A stretch of DNA of 64,000 nucleotides from the NCBI RefSeq assembly GCF_001442755.1, contig NZ_CP006367.1, positions 310,001-374,000 of the forward strand. The letters are read 5' to 3'. This stretch comes from Aureimonas sp. AU20. GTDB taxonomy: Bacteria; Pseudomonadota; Alphaproteobacteria; Rhizobiales; Rhizobiaceae. Of this stretch, positions 1 to 9,154 are shown one piece after another (the stretch's first letter is position 1; each line of letters opens with the position of its first letter). The translations under genes and the position numbers were made by a program. The notes beneath the pieces are model-generated. The model made no database searches. It saw only the letters and a list, made by a program, of their open reading frames with translations, and was not told the origin of the DNA.

Positions 1-873
1 GAAGCGCTCCCCTTCCGAGTTCGTGAGATAGCCGCCCTCGCCGCGCGCGCCCTCGGTGATGAGGCAGCCCGCGCCGTAGATGCCGGTCGGGTGGAACTGC
101 ACGAACTCCATGTCCTGCAGCGGCAGGCCGGCGCGCAGCACCATGGCGTTGCCGTCGCCCGTGCAGGTATGGGCGGAGGTAGCGGAGAAATAGGCGCGGC
201 CGTAGCCGCCGGTCGCGAGAATCGTCTTCTTGGCGGTGAAGCGGTGGATCGAGCCGTCGTCCATGTTGAGGGCGACGACGCCGCGGCAGGCGCCTTCCTC
301 GTCCATGATCAGGTCGATCGCGAAATACTCGATGAAGAATTCCGAGGAATAGCGCAGCGACTGGCCATAGAGCGTGTGCAGGATGGCGTGGCCAGTGCGG
401 TCGGCGGCGGCGCAGGTGCGCTGCGCCGGCGGGCCGTTGCCGAAATCGGTGGTCATGCCGCCGAAGGGCCGCTGGTAGATCTTGCCGTCCTGCGTGCGCG
501 AGAAGGGCACGCCGAAATGCTCGAGCTCGTAGACGGCGGCGGGCGCGTTGCGCACGAGATATTCGATCGCGTCCTGGTCGCCCAGCCAGTCCGACCCCTT
601 GACGGTGTCGTACATATGCCAGCGCCAGTTGTCCTCGCCCATATTGCCGAGCGAGGCGGCGACGCCGCCCTGGGCTGCCACCGTGTGCGAGCGGGTCGGG
701 AAGACCTTGGTGATGCAGGCGGTTTTGAGGCCCGCCTGCGCGGCGCCGAGCGTGGCGCGAAGGCCGGCGCCGCCGGCGCCCACCACCACGACGTCGAACA
801 CGTGGTCGATGAACTCGTAGGCCTTGCCGTTCTGGCCCGGGGCGGCGGTGCGGTGCGGCTGTGCGGTCGCCAT
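1..873 (-). CDS. sdhA: Succinate dehydrogenase flavoprotein subunit (partial, C-terminus outside window)
   Basis: This is the catalytic FAD subunit of complex II, which oxidises succinate to fumarate on the cytoplasmic face of the inner membrane. The first 291 residues are visible. A dinucleotide-binding glycine motif ([12 protein letters not shown]) lies at about residues 30-41. The SHTVAAQGG motif follows, with His63 as the expected covalent FAD attachment residue, and the HPTG motif of the active-site region is at about residue 261. The ATG at 873 gives the normal N-terminus. The gene follows sdhD by 5 bases on the same strand, so it is the third gene of an sdhC-sdhD-sdhA(-sdhB) operon; sdhB would lie beyond position 1. 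Assignment is certain; only the missing C-terminus limits it. Confidence 0.97.
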   Translation of the reverse strand, partial: MATAQPHRTAAPGQNGKAYEFIDHVFDVVVVGAGGAGLRATLGAAQAGLKTACITKVFPTRSHTVAAQGGVAASLGNMGEDNWRWHMYDTVKGSDWLGDQDAIEYLVRNAPAAVYELEHFGVPFSRTQDGKIYQRPFGGMTTDFGNGPPAQRTCAAADRTGHAILHTLYGQSLRYSSEFFIEYFAIDLIMDEEGACRGVVALNMDDGSIHRFTAKKTILATGGYGRAYFSATSAHTCTGDGNAMVLRAGLPLQDMEFVQFHPTGIYGAGCLITEGARGEGGYLTNSEGERF

Positions 874-878
874 GGCGA

Positions 879-1256
879 TTAAGCTCCCAGGCTCATCTTG
901 AGGATCGCGAACACGGCGGCCGCGCCGACGAGAAACGCGAAGAACGTGTTGAGGATCACCAGCGGCAGCTTCAGCGCGCCGTGGAAATAGTCCTCGATGA
1001 TCGTTTGCATGCCCAGGCGCATATGGATGCAGGGCACGACGACGCAGAGCGCCATGACGAGGCCGACGATCGGGTTGGCCAGCGCCGCGCGCACCGTCTC
1101 GTAGCTCTCGTCATGCAGCGAGATCAGAAGCACGATGAAGAAGGCGATCAGGAAGAGGTTGGCGATCGCGGTGACGCGCTGCAGCCAGAAATGGCCCGTG
1201 CCTTCGCCGGCCGCGCCGGAACCGCGCACGCGCTTGAGGGGCGTTCTCATATCCAT
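879..1256 (-). CDS. sdhD: Succinate dehydrogenase membrane anchor subunit D
   Basis: This 125-residue protein is one of two hydrophobic anchors that hold SdhAB on the membrane and carry heme b and the ubiquinone site. Three membrane helices are visible, at about residues 30-48, 62-82 and 96-120. The motif around residues 76-91 ([15 protein letters not shown]) contains His78, the expected heme ligand, and the Asp89-Tyr90 pair, of which the Tyr contacts quinone in the family. Length is normal. It lies between sdhC (12 bases upstream) and sdhA (5 bases downstream), so it is translated from the same message. Confidence 0.95.
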   Translation of the reverse strand: MDMRTPLKRVRGSGAAGEGTGHFWLQRVTAIANLFLIAFFIVLLISLHDESYETVRAALANPIVGLVMALCVVVPCIHMRLGMQTIIEDYFHGALKLPLVILNTFFAFLVGAAAVFAILKMSLGA

Positions 1257-1268
1257 GGCGCTTCTCCT

Positions 1269-1658
1269 TCAGAAGATGGCGACGACGAGCCACAACAGAA
1301 CCGTCCCAACCAGGGAGGCGATGAGCGTGGCGATGGCGAAGCGGGTGGATTCCTCGCGGCCGAGGCCGGTTCCGGTGTCCCAGATCAGGTGGCGGATGCC
1401 GCCGGCGGCGTGGTGCAGGAGGGCCCAGCTGTAGCCGAACAGGATCAGCCGGCCGAAGATCGAGCCGAAGAAGGCCGAGGCATGGCCGAAGGCCGCCTCG
1501 CCGCTCGCCGCCGCCAGGAGCCACCAGACCACGAGCGCCGTGCCGAAATACAGGGCGCCGCCGGTGATGCGATGGAGGATCGACATCGCCATGGTCGGAC
1601 GGAAGCGATACACCGAAAGGTGCGGCGACAAGGGTCGGTTGGATTGGATCTTGGACAA
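1269..1658 (-). CDS. sdhC: Succinate dehydrogenase cytochrome b556 subunit C (TTG start)
   Basis: This is the second membrane anchor of complex II, 129 residues with three membrane helices. The N-terminal SdhC signature RPLSPHLSVYR is at about residues 8-18, SILHRITG (quinone-site Ser and Arg) at 26-33, and HHAAGGIRHLIWD with the heme-ligand histidine at 82-94. No ATG fits: the first in-frame ATG lies inside the conserved N-terminus. A TTG at 1658 gives the family-typical MSKIQSNRPLSP start and has AGGAG six bases upstream, so I chose it. The frame is open further upstream, but that part has no SdhC character. First gene of the sdh operon. A TATAAT hexamer sits at 1821-1826 on the minus strand but lacks a matching -35, so the promoter is unsettled. 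Confidence 0.93.
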   Translation of the reverse strand: MSKIQSNRPLSPHLSVYRFRPTMAMSILHRITGGALYFGTALVVWWLLAAASGEAAFGHASAFFGSIFGRLILFGYSWALLHHAAGGIRHLIWDTGTGLGREESTRFAIATLIASLVGTVLLWLVVAIF

Positions 1659-1899
1659 GAACGACTCCTGAAGCAGTCGCGAAGGGTTGCGGTCGCGAAT
1701 CGGTTCGGCCGCGGGCGGCGGCTCGCCGTCCCCAGCGTCTGGAGAATTTCTAAAAGCCCCTTCGCCGTGCGAAATCAAGCCGCAAGGCCAAGGTTTCGGC
1801 ACCGGGCGCGATCCAAACCGATTATATGACGCCGCCTCGGCCGGCCTGCGACGCGGGGGCGCAGAGCGTGGGGGCGCGGGGCGCTTGCGGCCGGATGCC

Positions 1900-2370
1900 C
1901 TATCGGTCGAGGAAGCGGATGACGTAGCTCGACCAGTCGGCCGGCTCGGCGACCTTCTCGTAGAGATGGCGGCCCGAGCCGCCATGGCGCGGCGCATGGA
2001 GGACGAGGCGCGACCAGCCGCGCCCGTCGGCCTCCTCGGCCAGAACGTCCACCATCGCCTTGGCGATGCCCTTGCGGCGGTGGCGCTGGTCCACGAACAC
2101 ATGATCGGCCATGCCGGCGCGCATCCCGGTCCAGGGATCGGGCAGGTCGTAGAACACGAGAAAGCCGACCAGCGCCCCGTCCACCCGTGCGCCCAGAATC
2201 TCGCCCGTGCGATCCTGCAGGAGCTGCTCGGCATAGAACGTGTCGGGCGCGCCGGGCGCGCCGCGAAACATGGCCTGGTTGTAGGCCGAGAGCAGGGGCG
2301 CGAGATCGCGCGCGTCCTTCAGCCTGAGAAGGCCGATCTCGACATCGGGAAGGGGCTCGCTGGCGCTCAT
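1900..2370 (-). CDS. GNAT family N-acetyltransferase
   Basis: This 156-residue protein has the acetyl-CoA-dependent N-acetyltransferase fold. The core motif A is seen as DHVFVDQRHRRKGIAKAMV, where RRKGIA is the pyrophosphate-binding loop that holds acetyl-CoA. The motif is preceded by a hydrophobic strand (ALVGFLVFYDLP). The ATG at 2370 was preferred to one 84 bases upstream because the fold starts just after it and the extension is low-complexity. The substrate cannot be told from sequence. It stands alone, between the sdh operon and a divergent diguanylate cyclase gene. Confidence 0.85.
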   Translation of the reverse strand: MSASEPLPDVEIGLLRLKDARDLAPLLSAYNQAMFRGAPGAPDTFYAEQLLQDRTGEILGARVDGALVGFLVFYDLPDPWTGMRAGMADHVFVDQRHRRKGIAKAMVDVLAEEADGRGWSRLVLHAPRHGGSGRHLYEKVAEPADWSSYVIRFLDR

Positions 2371-2620
2371 GTCCCTGGTGTGCGGCGGATCGCCAGGCGG
2401 GTCAAGGCGCTTATCCCGCGCCCCAGCCGCAAACCATCGGTAGCCCAGGCCCACCCATGAAACCGCCTCTTGAAGAATCGCCTCCGGCGCCCAGCGGACT
2501 CCAATTCGTTAACGCGTCGACAACCATCCGTGCCGCAGATTGCCGGGACGACGCCCGATTCTCTGCCGGCGATAGGCCGTGCGCTGCGACTCTGGCTCCC
2601 GATCCGAGGGGTGAGGTTTC

Positions 2621-3805
2621 ATGCAGGCGGATATTCTGGCCTGGGCGGTTCCCGCCACCTTTCTGCTGTTCGGAATCGCGTTCGCAGCCCTCGGGCGGTT
2701 CGGACCGGGCCTCTATGCCTGGAGCGGTTGCTTCTCGCTCGCGGCGCTCGCCTACGGAATGACCGTCATCCCCGCCGGGGAAGGCGCGATCGTCAAGCCA
2801 CTCTTCGAGGACTCCTTGTTTCTCTTCGCCCTGACGGGAGCCAATCTCGCGCTGGCCTCGCGCGCCGGTCGCCGGCCGCGCTACGCCCTTCTGGCGGGCA
2901 CGATCGCGGCGAGCCTTTTCTGCGCCTTCCTGGCGCTGTTCCTGTCGGGCAGCGCGCAGTTCGAGATTTTCTCCATCCAGGCCGGCTGCGCGGTCCTGAT
3001 GCTGCTGGCGGCGGGCACCATGGCGGGCCTCTCGAAGCGCTGGATCGACCGGGCGCTGTTCTGGCTCTGCGTTCTCGTCGCCGCGAGCCTCAGCCTGCAG
3101 AACCTCGCCTTCCTGTCCTCGCCGCTCGACCAGCCGATGACGGTGACGAACTGGCGCGACTCGCCTTGGGCCTTCGTGTTCCAGCTGAGCGGTGCGGTGA
3201 CCGGCGTCCTCATGGCTTTCACCGTTCTGGTGGCGATCGGCATGGACCTGATCGAGCATCACCGCCTTTCCTCCGACGTGGACGCGCTGACGCTCGTGCT
3301 CAACCGGCGCGGCTTCGAGCGGCGGGTCGCCGAGCTGCGCCGCGCCGCCCATGGCTCGGCCCCCGACGCCCTGGTCCTGGCCGATCTCGACTTCTTCAAG
3401 CAGATCAACGACCGGCACGGGCACGAGGCGGGAGACGCCGTGATCTGTGGCTTCGCCGCCCTTCTGGAGCGCATGGTGGGGAATCGAGGCTGCGTCTGCC
3501 GCTTCGGCGGCGAGGAGTTCGCGGTGTTCCTGCGCGCCTGCGATCTCTCCGAAGCGCAGACCCTCGCTCTCCGGCTGCAGACCGCCCTGCGCGCCGTCCG
3601 CTGGCCCTTCGATCTCGCGCAGCTTTCCGTCACCGCCAGCTTCGGCGTCGTGGCCGTTGCCGCCGGCGAGCGCCTGTGGGACGCGGCGGGCCGCGCCGAC
3701 ACGCTGCTCTATGTCGCCAAATCCCACGGGCGCGACCGCGTGGTGGGCGATGCGATCGCCAGCGCCCCGGCGATCCGCCCCGCCGCGCGGCTGCTGATGG
3801 GCTGA
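2621..3805 (+). CDS. Membrane-anchored diguanylate cyclase (GGDEF domain)
   Basis: The predicted product (394 residues) makes cyclic di-GMP from two GTP. Six to seven hydrophobic segments occupy about residues 1-215 and form an integral membrane sensor region with no recognisable ligand domain. The GGDEF domain follows: DALTLVLNRRGF at its start, the Mg/GTP-binding DLDFFKQINDRHGHEAGD segment, and an intact GGEEF catalytic loop, so it should be active. The upstream RxxD inhibitory site is absent (Gly replaces both key residues when aligned to PleD-type cyclases), so product inhibition at that site is not expected. There is no EAL domain. It is monocistronic and converges on leuC, with a hairpin terminator between them. 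Confidence 0.92.
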   Translation: MQADILAWAVPATFLLFGIAFAALGRFGPGLYAWSGCFSLAALAYGMTVIPAGEGAIVKPLFEDSLFLFALTGANLALASRAGRRPRYALLAGTIAASLFCAFLALFLSGSAQFEIFSIQAGCAVLMLLAAGTMAGLSKRWIDRALFWLCVLVAASLSLQNLAFLSSPLDQPMTVTNWRDSPWAFVFQLSGAVTGVLMAFTVLVAIGMDLIEHHRLSSDVDALTLVLNRRGFERRVAELRRAAHGSAPDALVLADLDFFKQINDRHGHEAGDAVICGFAALLERMVGNRGCVCRFGGEEFAVFLRACDLSEAQTLALRLQTALRAVRWPFDLAQLSVTASFGVVAVAAGERLWDAAGRADTLLYVAKSHGRDRVVGDAIASAPAIRPAARLLMG

Positions 3806-3810
3806 CGCGA

Positions 3811-3843
3811 AAACGGGGCGCCCGCCTCTCGGCTGCGCCCCGC
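3811..3843. terminator. Bidirectional terminator between GGDEF gene and leuC
   Basis: Eight-base arms CGGGGCGC (3814-3821) and GCGCCCCG (3835-3842) form a perfect stem with a 13-base loop. Read on the minus strand, the stem is followed by TTTT, as expected for a leuC terminator. On the plus strand it lies just after the cyclase stop codon but has only a weak T tract. Confidence 0.6.
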
Positions 3844-3897
3844 TCCCATCTGTTCCTGTAAGCGTCGCGACGAGAGCCTCGCCCCGCCGCGCTCGCC

Positions 3898-5313
3898 TTA
3901 CTTCCACTCGCGAATATCGACGAAGCGTCCGGTGACGGCGGCGGCTGCCGCCATGGCCGGCGAGACGAGATGGGTGCGGCCCTTGAAGCCCTGGCGCCCC
4001 TCGAAATTGCGGTTCGAGGTCGAGGCGCAGCGCTCGTGCGGCTTCAGCCGGTCCTCGTTCATGCCGAGGCACATGGAGCAGCCCGGCTCGCGCCAGTCGA
4101 AGCCGGCCTCCAGGAACACCTTATCCAGCCCCTCTTCCTCGGCCTGGATCTTCACGAGCCCCGAGCCCGGCACGATCATGGCCGAGACGCCGTCCGCCAC
4201 CTTGCGCCCTTCCACGACCTTGGCCACGGCCCGCAAGTCTTCGATGCGGCCATTGGTGCAGGAGCCGATGAAGACGCGGTCGATCGTGATGTCGGTCATC
4301 CGCGTGCCGGGCTGGAGGCCCATATAGTCGAGCGCGCGGCGCTTGGTGTCGCGCTTGGCCTCGTCCTCGATCTCGTCGGGGTTCGGCACCACGCCGTCCA
4401 CCGCCACGACATCCTCCGGCGAGGAGCCCCAGGAGACGATCGGCGGCAGGTTGGCCGCGTCGAGCCGCACGATCTTGTCGAAATGCGCGCCCTCGTCCGT
4501 GTGCAGCGTCTTCCAGTAGGCCACGGCCTGCTCGAGGGCTTCACCCTGCGGCGCGCGCGGGCGGCCCTCGATATAGCGGAAGGTCGTCTCGTCGGCCGCG
4601 ATCAGGCCCGCCCGAGCCCCGCCTTCGATCGACATGTTGCAGATCGTCATCCGGCCTTCCATCGACAGGGCGCGGATCGCCTCGCCGGCATATTCGATGA
4701 CGTAGCCCGTGCCGCCCGCCGTGCCGATCTGGCCGATGATGGCGAGGATGATGTCCTTGGCGGTCACGCCCGCGGGCAGGGTCCCGTCCACTTTGACGAG
4801 CATGTTCTTGGCCTTCTGTTGGATCAGCGTCTGCGTGGCAAGCACGTGCTCGACCTCCGAGGTGCCGATGCCGTGTGCCAGGGCCCCGAACGCGCCGTGG
4901 GTCGAGGTGTGCGAGTCGCCGCAGACGATCGTCATGCCCGGCAGGGTGAAGCCCTGCTCCGGCCCGATGATGTGGACGATGCCCTGCCGCTTGTCGATCT
5001 CGTTGAAATACTCGACCCCGAACTCGGCCGCGTTCTTGGCCAGCGTCTCGACCTGAATGCGGCTTTCCTCGTTGTGGATGCCGCCGCGCCGGTCGTAGGT
5101 CGGCACGTTGTGGTCCACCACCGCCAGCGTGCGCGAGGGATGGCGCACCTTGCGCCCGGCCACGCGCAGGCCCTCGAAGGCCTGCGGGCTCGTCACCTCG
5201 TGCACGAGATGGCGGTCGATATAGAGAAGGCTGCCGCCGTTCTCGTCGGTCGAGATCAGGTGGTCGTCCCAGATCTTGTCGTAGAGCGTGCGGGGTTTTG
5301 CGGTCTGGCTCAT
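3898..5313 (-). CDS. leuC: 3-isopropylmalate dehydratase large subunit
   Basis: LeuC isomerises 2-isopropylmalate to 3-isopropylmalate in leucine synthesis, together with the small subunit LeuD (not in this window). The 471-residue protein is full length for the family and starts [18 protein letters not shown]. The three [4Fe-4S] ligands are in place: Cys352 in GSCTNGR, and Cys412 and Cys415 in GCSMCLGMN. The aconitase-type motif [21 protein letters not shown] is also intact. The ATG at 5313 was chosen over an in-frame extension of 22 codons that has no family similarity. It is a single-gene unit here; leuD and leuB are elsewhere, as is common in Hyphomicrobiales. Confidence 0.97.
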   Translation of the reverse strand: MSQTAKPRTLYDKIWDDHLISTDENGGSLLYIDRHLVHEVTSPQAFEGLRVAGRKVRHPSRTLAVVDHNVPTYDRRGGIHNEESRIQVETLAKNAAEFGVEYFNEIDKRQGIVHIIGPEQGFTLPGMTIVCGDSHTSTHGAFGALAHGIGTSEVEHVLATQTLIQQKAKNMLVKVDGTLPAGVTAKDIILAIIGQIGTAGGTGYVIEYAGEAIRALSMEGRMTICNMSIEGGARAGLIAADETTFRYIEGRPRAPQGEALEQAVAYWKTLHTDEGAHFDKIVRLDAANLPPIVSWGSSPEDVVAVDGVVPNPDEIEDEAKRDTKRRALDYMGLQPGTRMTDITIDRVFIGSCTNGRIEDLRAVAKVVEGRKVADGVSAMIVPGSGLVKIQAEEEGLDKVFLEAGFDWREPGCSMCLGMNEDRLKPHERCASTSNRNFEGRQGFKGRTHLVSPAMAAAAAVTGRFVDIREWK

Positions 5314-5759
5314 GGGCTTTCGCGTCTTCAAAAGGCGGTTCGGCCTCACAGGGCCGCCGCGCCGGATAGAATCGAACAAGCGGAAAAACAGAGGGCGCCG
5401 CCGACGGCGCGCGGGCTTCAGCGCGTAAGCAGAACGGCCGAAATCTGCCGGTAAAAAAAGCGCCCGGGCATGCGCGCGCGATCCTCCACCGGGGAGAACC
5501 CCAGCGTGGTCGGCAGACGGCCCATGGATATCGCGCTCTTTCGCATCGTTCCAAAATACGCCCCCACGCCCGCGTGCGCAATGCCTGATGCGGCGGTGAG
5601 CGCAGAGCGGGGCTGCCGCCCCGAGCCCCGCTCAACGGGCGAGCCACAGGTCTCGCCCGTCCTTCGGACGGAATGACGTCCCGAACCCTTCCTTTCTTTC
5701 GAGGCTCCTCCGCTTCGCCGCAGGGACAGGACGCTAATTCGAACCGCGTATCGGAGCGA
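5314..5759. other. Gene-free stretch upstream of leuC with a cluster of hairpins
   Basis: This region should carry the leuC promoter and leader. I see no leucine-rich leader peptide. Three consecutive hairpins lie at 5606-5671 (listed separately). The rest has no convincing ORF on either strand. It marks the border between core sequence and the lower-GC HsdR-like gene. Confidence 0.6.
5606..5671. repeat. Cluster of three palindromic hairpins (REP-like)
   Basis: Three perfect stems lie in a row: AGCGGGGCT (5606-5614) with AGCCCCGCT (5624-5632); ACGGGCGAG (5635-5643) with CTCGCCCGT (5652-5660); and CCGTCC with GGACGG around a TTC loop (5657-5671). The GGGCGAG/CTCGCCC core of the second stem recurs as the inner stem of the dispersed repeat at 43.5 kb. 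It may be a repetitive extragenic palindrome or a terminator for the gene at 5760. Confidence 0.55.
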
Positions 5760-6845
5760 TCATTCCAGGGTCTCGGCAGGCATGTCTTTAACGGCGCCGG
5801 TTGCATACGCCTTGGCCGTCGCCCTGATCTGGTCGCTGTAGTCGTAGATATGGTCGAGGGTTTCGATCCGATATTTCTTTTCTTCCTTGCCCTCGAAGAT
5901 ACCGACATACTTGATGGATCGGTTGAACCAGAGCCGCACGAGTGGCCTTCGGTTGTTGTTGTCGACCAGCACGGCGCAGTAGCTCTTCTGGTCCCGCATG
6001 GCGATCCGGGATGCCGGTATGACTTCTCGTGCGATGGCCCGCACGATCATGAAGCCTTCCTTCTCCTCCTCGGTCGTGACGATTTCGTCCTCGTCTACGG
6101 GCTTCGCGACCTCGACCGGCTCCATCTCCACGACGTTGGTCGTCGCAAGGGCAGACGTGATGCGAGATTGGACCATATCCCGCATCATCTCGCGCCAAGC
6201 ATTCTTGACCATAGGAGCGAACTGCTCTCGGATTGCTGCCGTAAAGCGCCCCTCGTAGACATCGGCGATGGCCATGCGAACGAACTCTTCCGTCGGATCG
6301 TCCATCAGTTCGACTATCTTTTTCTTGATGCCAGACGTGTATTTCAGTCGATGCGCGGACTGCAGAACCCCATCGACGTCGAACCCGTCCTTCGCGAACT
6401 TGGTTAGTTCGGGCAGGAGCGCGACGTTCAATTCGGCAAGGTCGAACGTCAGGAATGGCTTGTCGTCAAGCTTGTTCGGCGCTTCCAAATCCGTGTGGAA
6501 GTGAAAGGTCCGTCCGTTCGTGAGGATCGCGAATTTCGCATCGGTCACCGAGAAGTACCGGTAGAGCTGGGCGAGATGGACCTTGTCGAGATTGGTGGTT
6601 AGCGGCTTGCACTCGATCAGGATTCGAATGTTACCATCGATCTTGATCGCGTAGTCGACCTTCTCCCCCTTCTTTCCGACCGCATCGGCAGTGAATTCCG
6701 GGATGACCTCGGAGGGATCGAATACATCGTAGCCGAGAGCATTCAGGAATGGCAGAACGATCGAAGTCTTGACGGCTTCTTCTGTCAGCATCGAACTCGA
6801 ATGGTTCTTGATGCGATCGCTCAACGCCTTCAATTTGTCATCCAT
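5760..6845 (-). CDS. Orphan type I restriction HsdR-N-like nuclease domain protein
   Basis: This 361-residue protein has an N-terminal domain like the nuclease lobe of type I restriction HsdR subunits (the COG4748 / HSDR_N_2 type). The PD-(D/E)xK elements are visible: Asp64 in KVDYAI, then Glu78-Cys79-Lys80 in LIECKP, with Glu23 upstream. The C-terminal third (residues 250-361) is a separate beta-rich region ending in a helix, with no helicase motor. No hsdM, hsdS or helicase gene is adjacent, so it is not a complete restriction system. GC content is visibly lower than in its neighbours, consistent with horizontal acquisition. The ATG at 6845 has GGAGAG upstream; an ATG 30 bases further upstream is possible. 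The biological role is unknown. Confidence 0.8.
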   Translation of the reverse strand: MDDKLKALSDRIKNHSSSMLTEEAVKTSIVLPFLNALGYDVFDPSEVIPEFTADAVGKKGEKVDYAIKIDGNIRILIECKPLTTNLDKVHLAQLYRYFSVTDAKFAILTNGRTFHFHTDLEAPNKLDDKPFLTFDLAELNVALLPELTKFAKDGFDVDGVLQSAHRLKYTSGIKKKIVELMDDPTEEFVRMAIADVYEGRFTAAIREQFAPMVKNAWREMMRDMVQSRITSALATTNVVEMEPVEVAKPVDEDEIVTTEEEKEGFMIVRAIAREVIPASRIAMRDQKSYCAVLVDNNNRRPLVRLWFNRSIKYVGIFEGKEEKKYRIETLDHIYDYSDQIRATAKAYATGAVKDMPAETLE

Positions 6846-6936
6846 GTCCTTCTCTCCTCCCGATTCGTGACCCAACTCTAGGTCTCAATCGTAGGTCGTG
6901 AAAGAGCCTCCTCGATTGCAGTGTCGTGAAAAGAAT

Positions 6937-6961
6937 CCGGGAGGAACATCATCCCTCCCGG
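6937..6961 (-). terminator. Terminator of the SBF-like transporter gene
   Basis: CCGGGAGG (6937-6944) and CCTCCCGG (6954-6961) form a perfect 8-bp stem with a 9-base loop. On the minus strand, about 60 bases past the transporter stop codon, the stem is followed by ATTCTTTT, which fits a Rho-independent terminator. Confidence 0.6.
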
Positions 6962-7022
6962 GGGGCTTTTCCTTTGGGGTCGTGCCCAAATGCACGGGAG
7001 CTGGAGGCCGTGCCATGCCCGA

Positions 7023-8081
7023 TCAGGGGTTGGTCGTGGCGGCCGCGCGGTCCACGCTGTCGCGCTCCTCGGCCGCCGCTTCCGCCACGCTCGGGGGCGG
7101 GACGGCGCGGGTCTGGCGAGCATAGCGCTGGGCGAGCGCAGCGCAGGCGAAGAGCTGGATCTGGTGGAACAGCATGAGCGGCAGCACCACCAGCGCCATG
7201 GCGTGCCCCGCGAAGAGAATGCCGGCCATGGGAATGCCGGTCGCCATGCTCTTCTTGGAGCCGCAGAAGACGATGGCGATCTCGTCCTGCTTGTTGAAGC
7301 CGAGCTTGCGGGCCAGAAGCGTCGTGATCGACAGGGCGACGGCGAGGATCGCGACGTCGAACAGGACGACGATCAGAAGCTGCTGCCAGCCGAGGCTCAA
7401 CCAGACGCCGGCCACCACGCCCTCCGAGAAGGCGGCATAGACCACGAGCAGGATGGAGCCGCGATCCACCACCACCGTCACCGGCTTGTGGCGGGCGAGC
7501 CAGCCGCCGATCAGCGGCCGGGCGATCTGCCCGGCGACGAAGGGCGCCAGGATCTGCAGCGCGATCTTCTCGATCGAATCGAAGGAAAACGCGCCCGCCC
7601 CGCCGCCGCTGGCCAGCAGGAGAACCAGCGCGGGCGTGACGACGACGCCCAGCATGTTGGACACGGAGGCGCTGGTCAGCGCGGCCGGCACATTGCCGCC
7701 GGCGATCGAGGTGAAGGCGATCGAGGACTGCACCGTGGACGGGAGCAGCGTGAGATAGAACAGGCCGAGCGCCAGCTCCGCCGGCAGGACGCGGCCGGCC
7801 AGCGGCGCAACGAGTAGGCCGATCAGCGGAAACAGCGCGAAGGTCGAGAGGAAGACGAAGCCCTGCAACCGCCAATGGAGAAGGCCGGCCCAGACGGCCT
7901 GGGGGGACAGGCGCGCGCCGTAGAGAAAGAACAGGAGCGCGATGGCGCCGTAGGTGATCCAGTCGAAGGCCTCCGCCACCTCCCCGCGCGCGGGCAGCAC
8001 GGCGGCGATCGCCACGGTGGCGATCAGCATGAGGAGGAAACGGTCGACGGGAATGCGCCGAAGGCGGGAACGGAGACTCAT
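7023..8081 (-). CDS. SBF-like (bile acid:sodium symporter family) transporter, YfeH type
   Basis: This integral membrane protein of 352 residues has about ten hydrophobic helices. It resembles the SBF-like CPA/BASS transporters (YfeH group), recognised by DWITYGAIALLFFLYGARLS near the N-terminus, TLLPSTVQSSIAFTSIAGGN in the middle and FCGSKKSMATGIPMAGILF in the second half. The latter two are the paired core motifs of this fold. The hydrophilic C-terminal 30 residues are variable. The substrate is not known for this subgroup. The gene stands alone, with a hairpin terminator downstream. Confidence 0.85.
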   Translation of the reverse strand: MSLRSRLRRIPVDRFLLMLIATVAIAAVLPARGEVAEAFDWITYGAIALLFFLYGARLSPQAVWAGLLHWRLQGFVFLSTFALFPLIGLLVAPLAGRVLPAELALGLFYLTLLPSTVQSSIAFTSIAGGNVPAALTSASVSNMLGVVVTPALVLLLASGGGAGAFSFDSIEKIALQILAPFVAGQIARPLIGGWLARHKPVTVVVDRGSILLVVYAAFSEGVVAGVWLSLGWQQLLIVVLFDVAILAVALSITTLLARKLGFNKQDEIAIVFCGSKKSMATGIPMAGILFAGHAMALVVLPLMLFHQIQLFACAALAQRYARQTRAVPPPSVAEAAAEERDSVDRAAATTNP

Positions 8082-8252
8082 GATACGCGCATCCTTGTGG
8101 TCGCGGCGTGTGGCGGCCCCTTGTTGGAGGCCGCCTCGATGGGGTCAAGGCAACTGGAGCGCCCGACGGATTTCAGGGGGTCGGCTGGCCTCGTTCGATG
8201 TGAACCTCGCCGCGACGAGACTTTCCCGCCGCCCTGTTGGCCGGATGTCTTG

Positions 8253-9071
8253 TCAGGCGCTCCTGGTCGCGCCGATCGAGAAGCTGAGCGGCATGCGGGG
8301 CAGGCCGGGCGGCAGGACGAAGAGATCGACGCCCACCTCGATCATCTCGGGAAACGCGCGCCAGGCGATCCGCTCGTGCTCGTTGAGGAAGTCGATCCGC
8401 AAGCCCGCCTGGATCAGCGCGGTGACGATGTCGCCGATCGGGTGGATCCACTCGTAGTTTCGCGTCTGCGTCAGCGGCCGGGCGTCGCCGGTGTAGGTCT
8501 GCGTCTCGTCGAAGGCGAGCGGCTGCGCCTTGGGGGTCCGGTGGTCGTAGGTGATCGCCGGGCGCCCGTCGCGCCATTCGCACTGGTTGAGAAGCGGATG
8601 GCCTTCCAGGAGATAGAGCCGCCCGCCGGGGCGCAGCACGGCGGCCACGACCTCGGCCCAGCCCCGGATGTCGGGCAGCCAGTTGATGGCGCCCCAGGTG
8701 ACGAAGGCGAGGTCGTATTGCGCGCCAAGCGCGTTCGGCGCGTCGTAAAGCGAGCTTTCCACGAAGCGCGCCTCCGTCCCCGCCTTGGTGGCGAAGGTGC
8801 GGGCGGCCTTCAGCGCGTCGGGCGAGAAGTCGAGCCCGGTGACGGAGCGCGCGCCCAGATGCTTCAGCGACAGCGTGTCCAGCCCGATATGGCACTGGAG
8901 ATGCACGACATCGAGCCCGCCGAGCGCCCCGATCTCCTCGGCCTCGATCGCATGGAGGGAGGAGCCGCCGGCGAGGACCTGGGCGATGCGGTAGGAGCCG
9001 GTCGTGTCGCTGGCGTGCAGGCGCGCCCGCTCGTTCCAGTTGGCGAGATTGGCGTCGAAATAGGCGTCCAT
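8253..9071 (-). CDS. Class I SAM-dependent methyltransferase
   Basis: The predicted 272-residue methyltransferase has the SAM-binding Rossmann motifs: motif I VVHLQCHIGLDTLSL, motif II VTGLDFSPDALKAAR, motif III AQYDLAFVTWGAINWL and post-I VLRPGGRLYLLEGHP. It belongs to the small-molecule type (Methyltransf_25/11-like); the substrate cannot be predicted. It sits 83 bases downstream of rplS on the same strand but beyond the rplS terminator hairpin, so it is probably expressed separately or by readthrough. Confidence 0.87.
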   Translation of the reverse strand: MDAYFDANLANWNERARLHASDTTGSYRIAQVLAGGSSLHAIEAEEIGALGGLDVVHLQCHIGLDTLSLKHLGARSVTGLDFSPDALKAARTFATKAGTEARFVESSLYDAPNALGAQYDLAFVTWGAINWLPDIRGWAEVVAAVLRPGGRLYLLEGHPLLNQCEWRDGRPAITYDHRTPKAQPLAFDETQTYTGDARPLTQTRNYEWIHPIGDIVTALIQAGLRIDFLNEHERIAWRAFPEMIEVGVDLFVLPPGLPRMPLSFSIGATRSA

Positions 9072-9102
9072 GACGCGTCTCCTTCGGATCGGCCAAAACG
9101 CG

Positions 9103-9128
9103 AAAGGGCGGCTCGAAGGCCGCCCTTT
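9103..9128 (-). terminator. Rho-independent terminator of rplS
   Basis: AAAGGGCGGC (9103-9112) pairs perfectly with GCCGCCCTTT (9119-9128) across a 6-base loop. On the minus strand it begins 26 bases after the rplS stop, and a T tract (CGCGTTTT) lies a few bases downstream. Confidence 0.75.
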
Positions 9129-9154
9129 GCAAAGACTTCGAAAGCGAGGATGCC

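Noticed and set aside
5314..5460. Leucine leader peptide or attenuator before leuC
   Set aside because: No short ORF with Leu codon runs and no terminator/antiterminator pair is visible.
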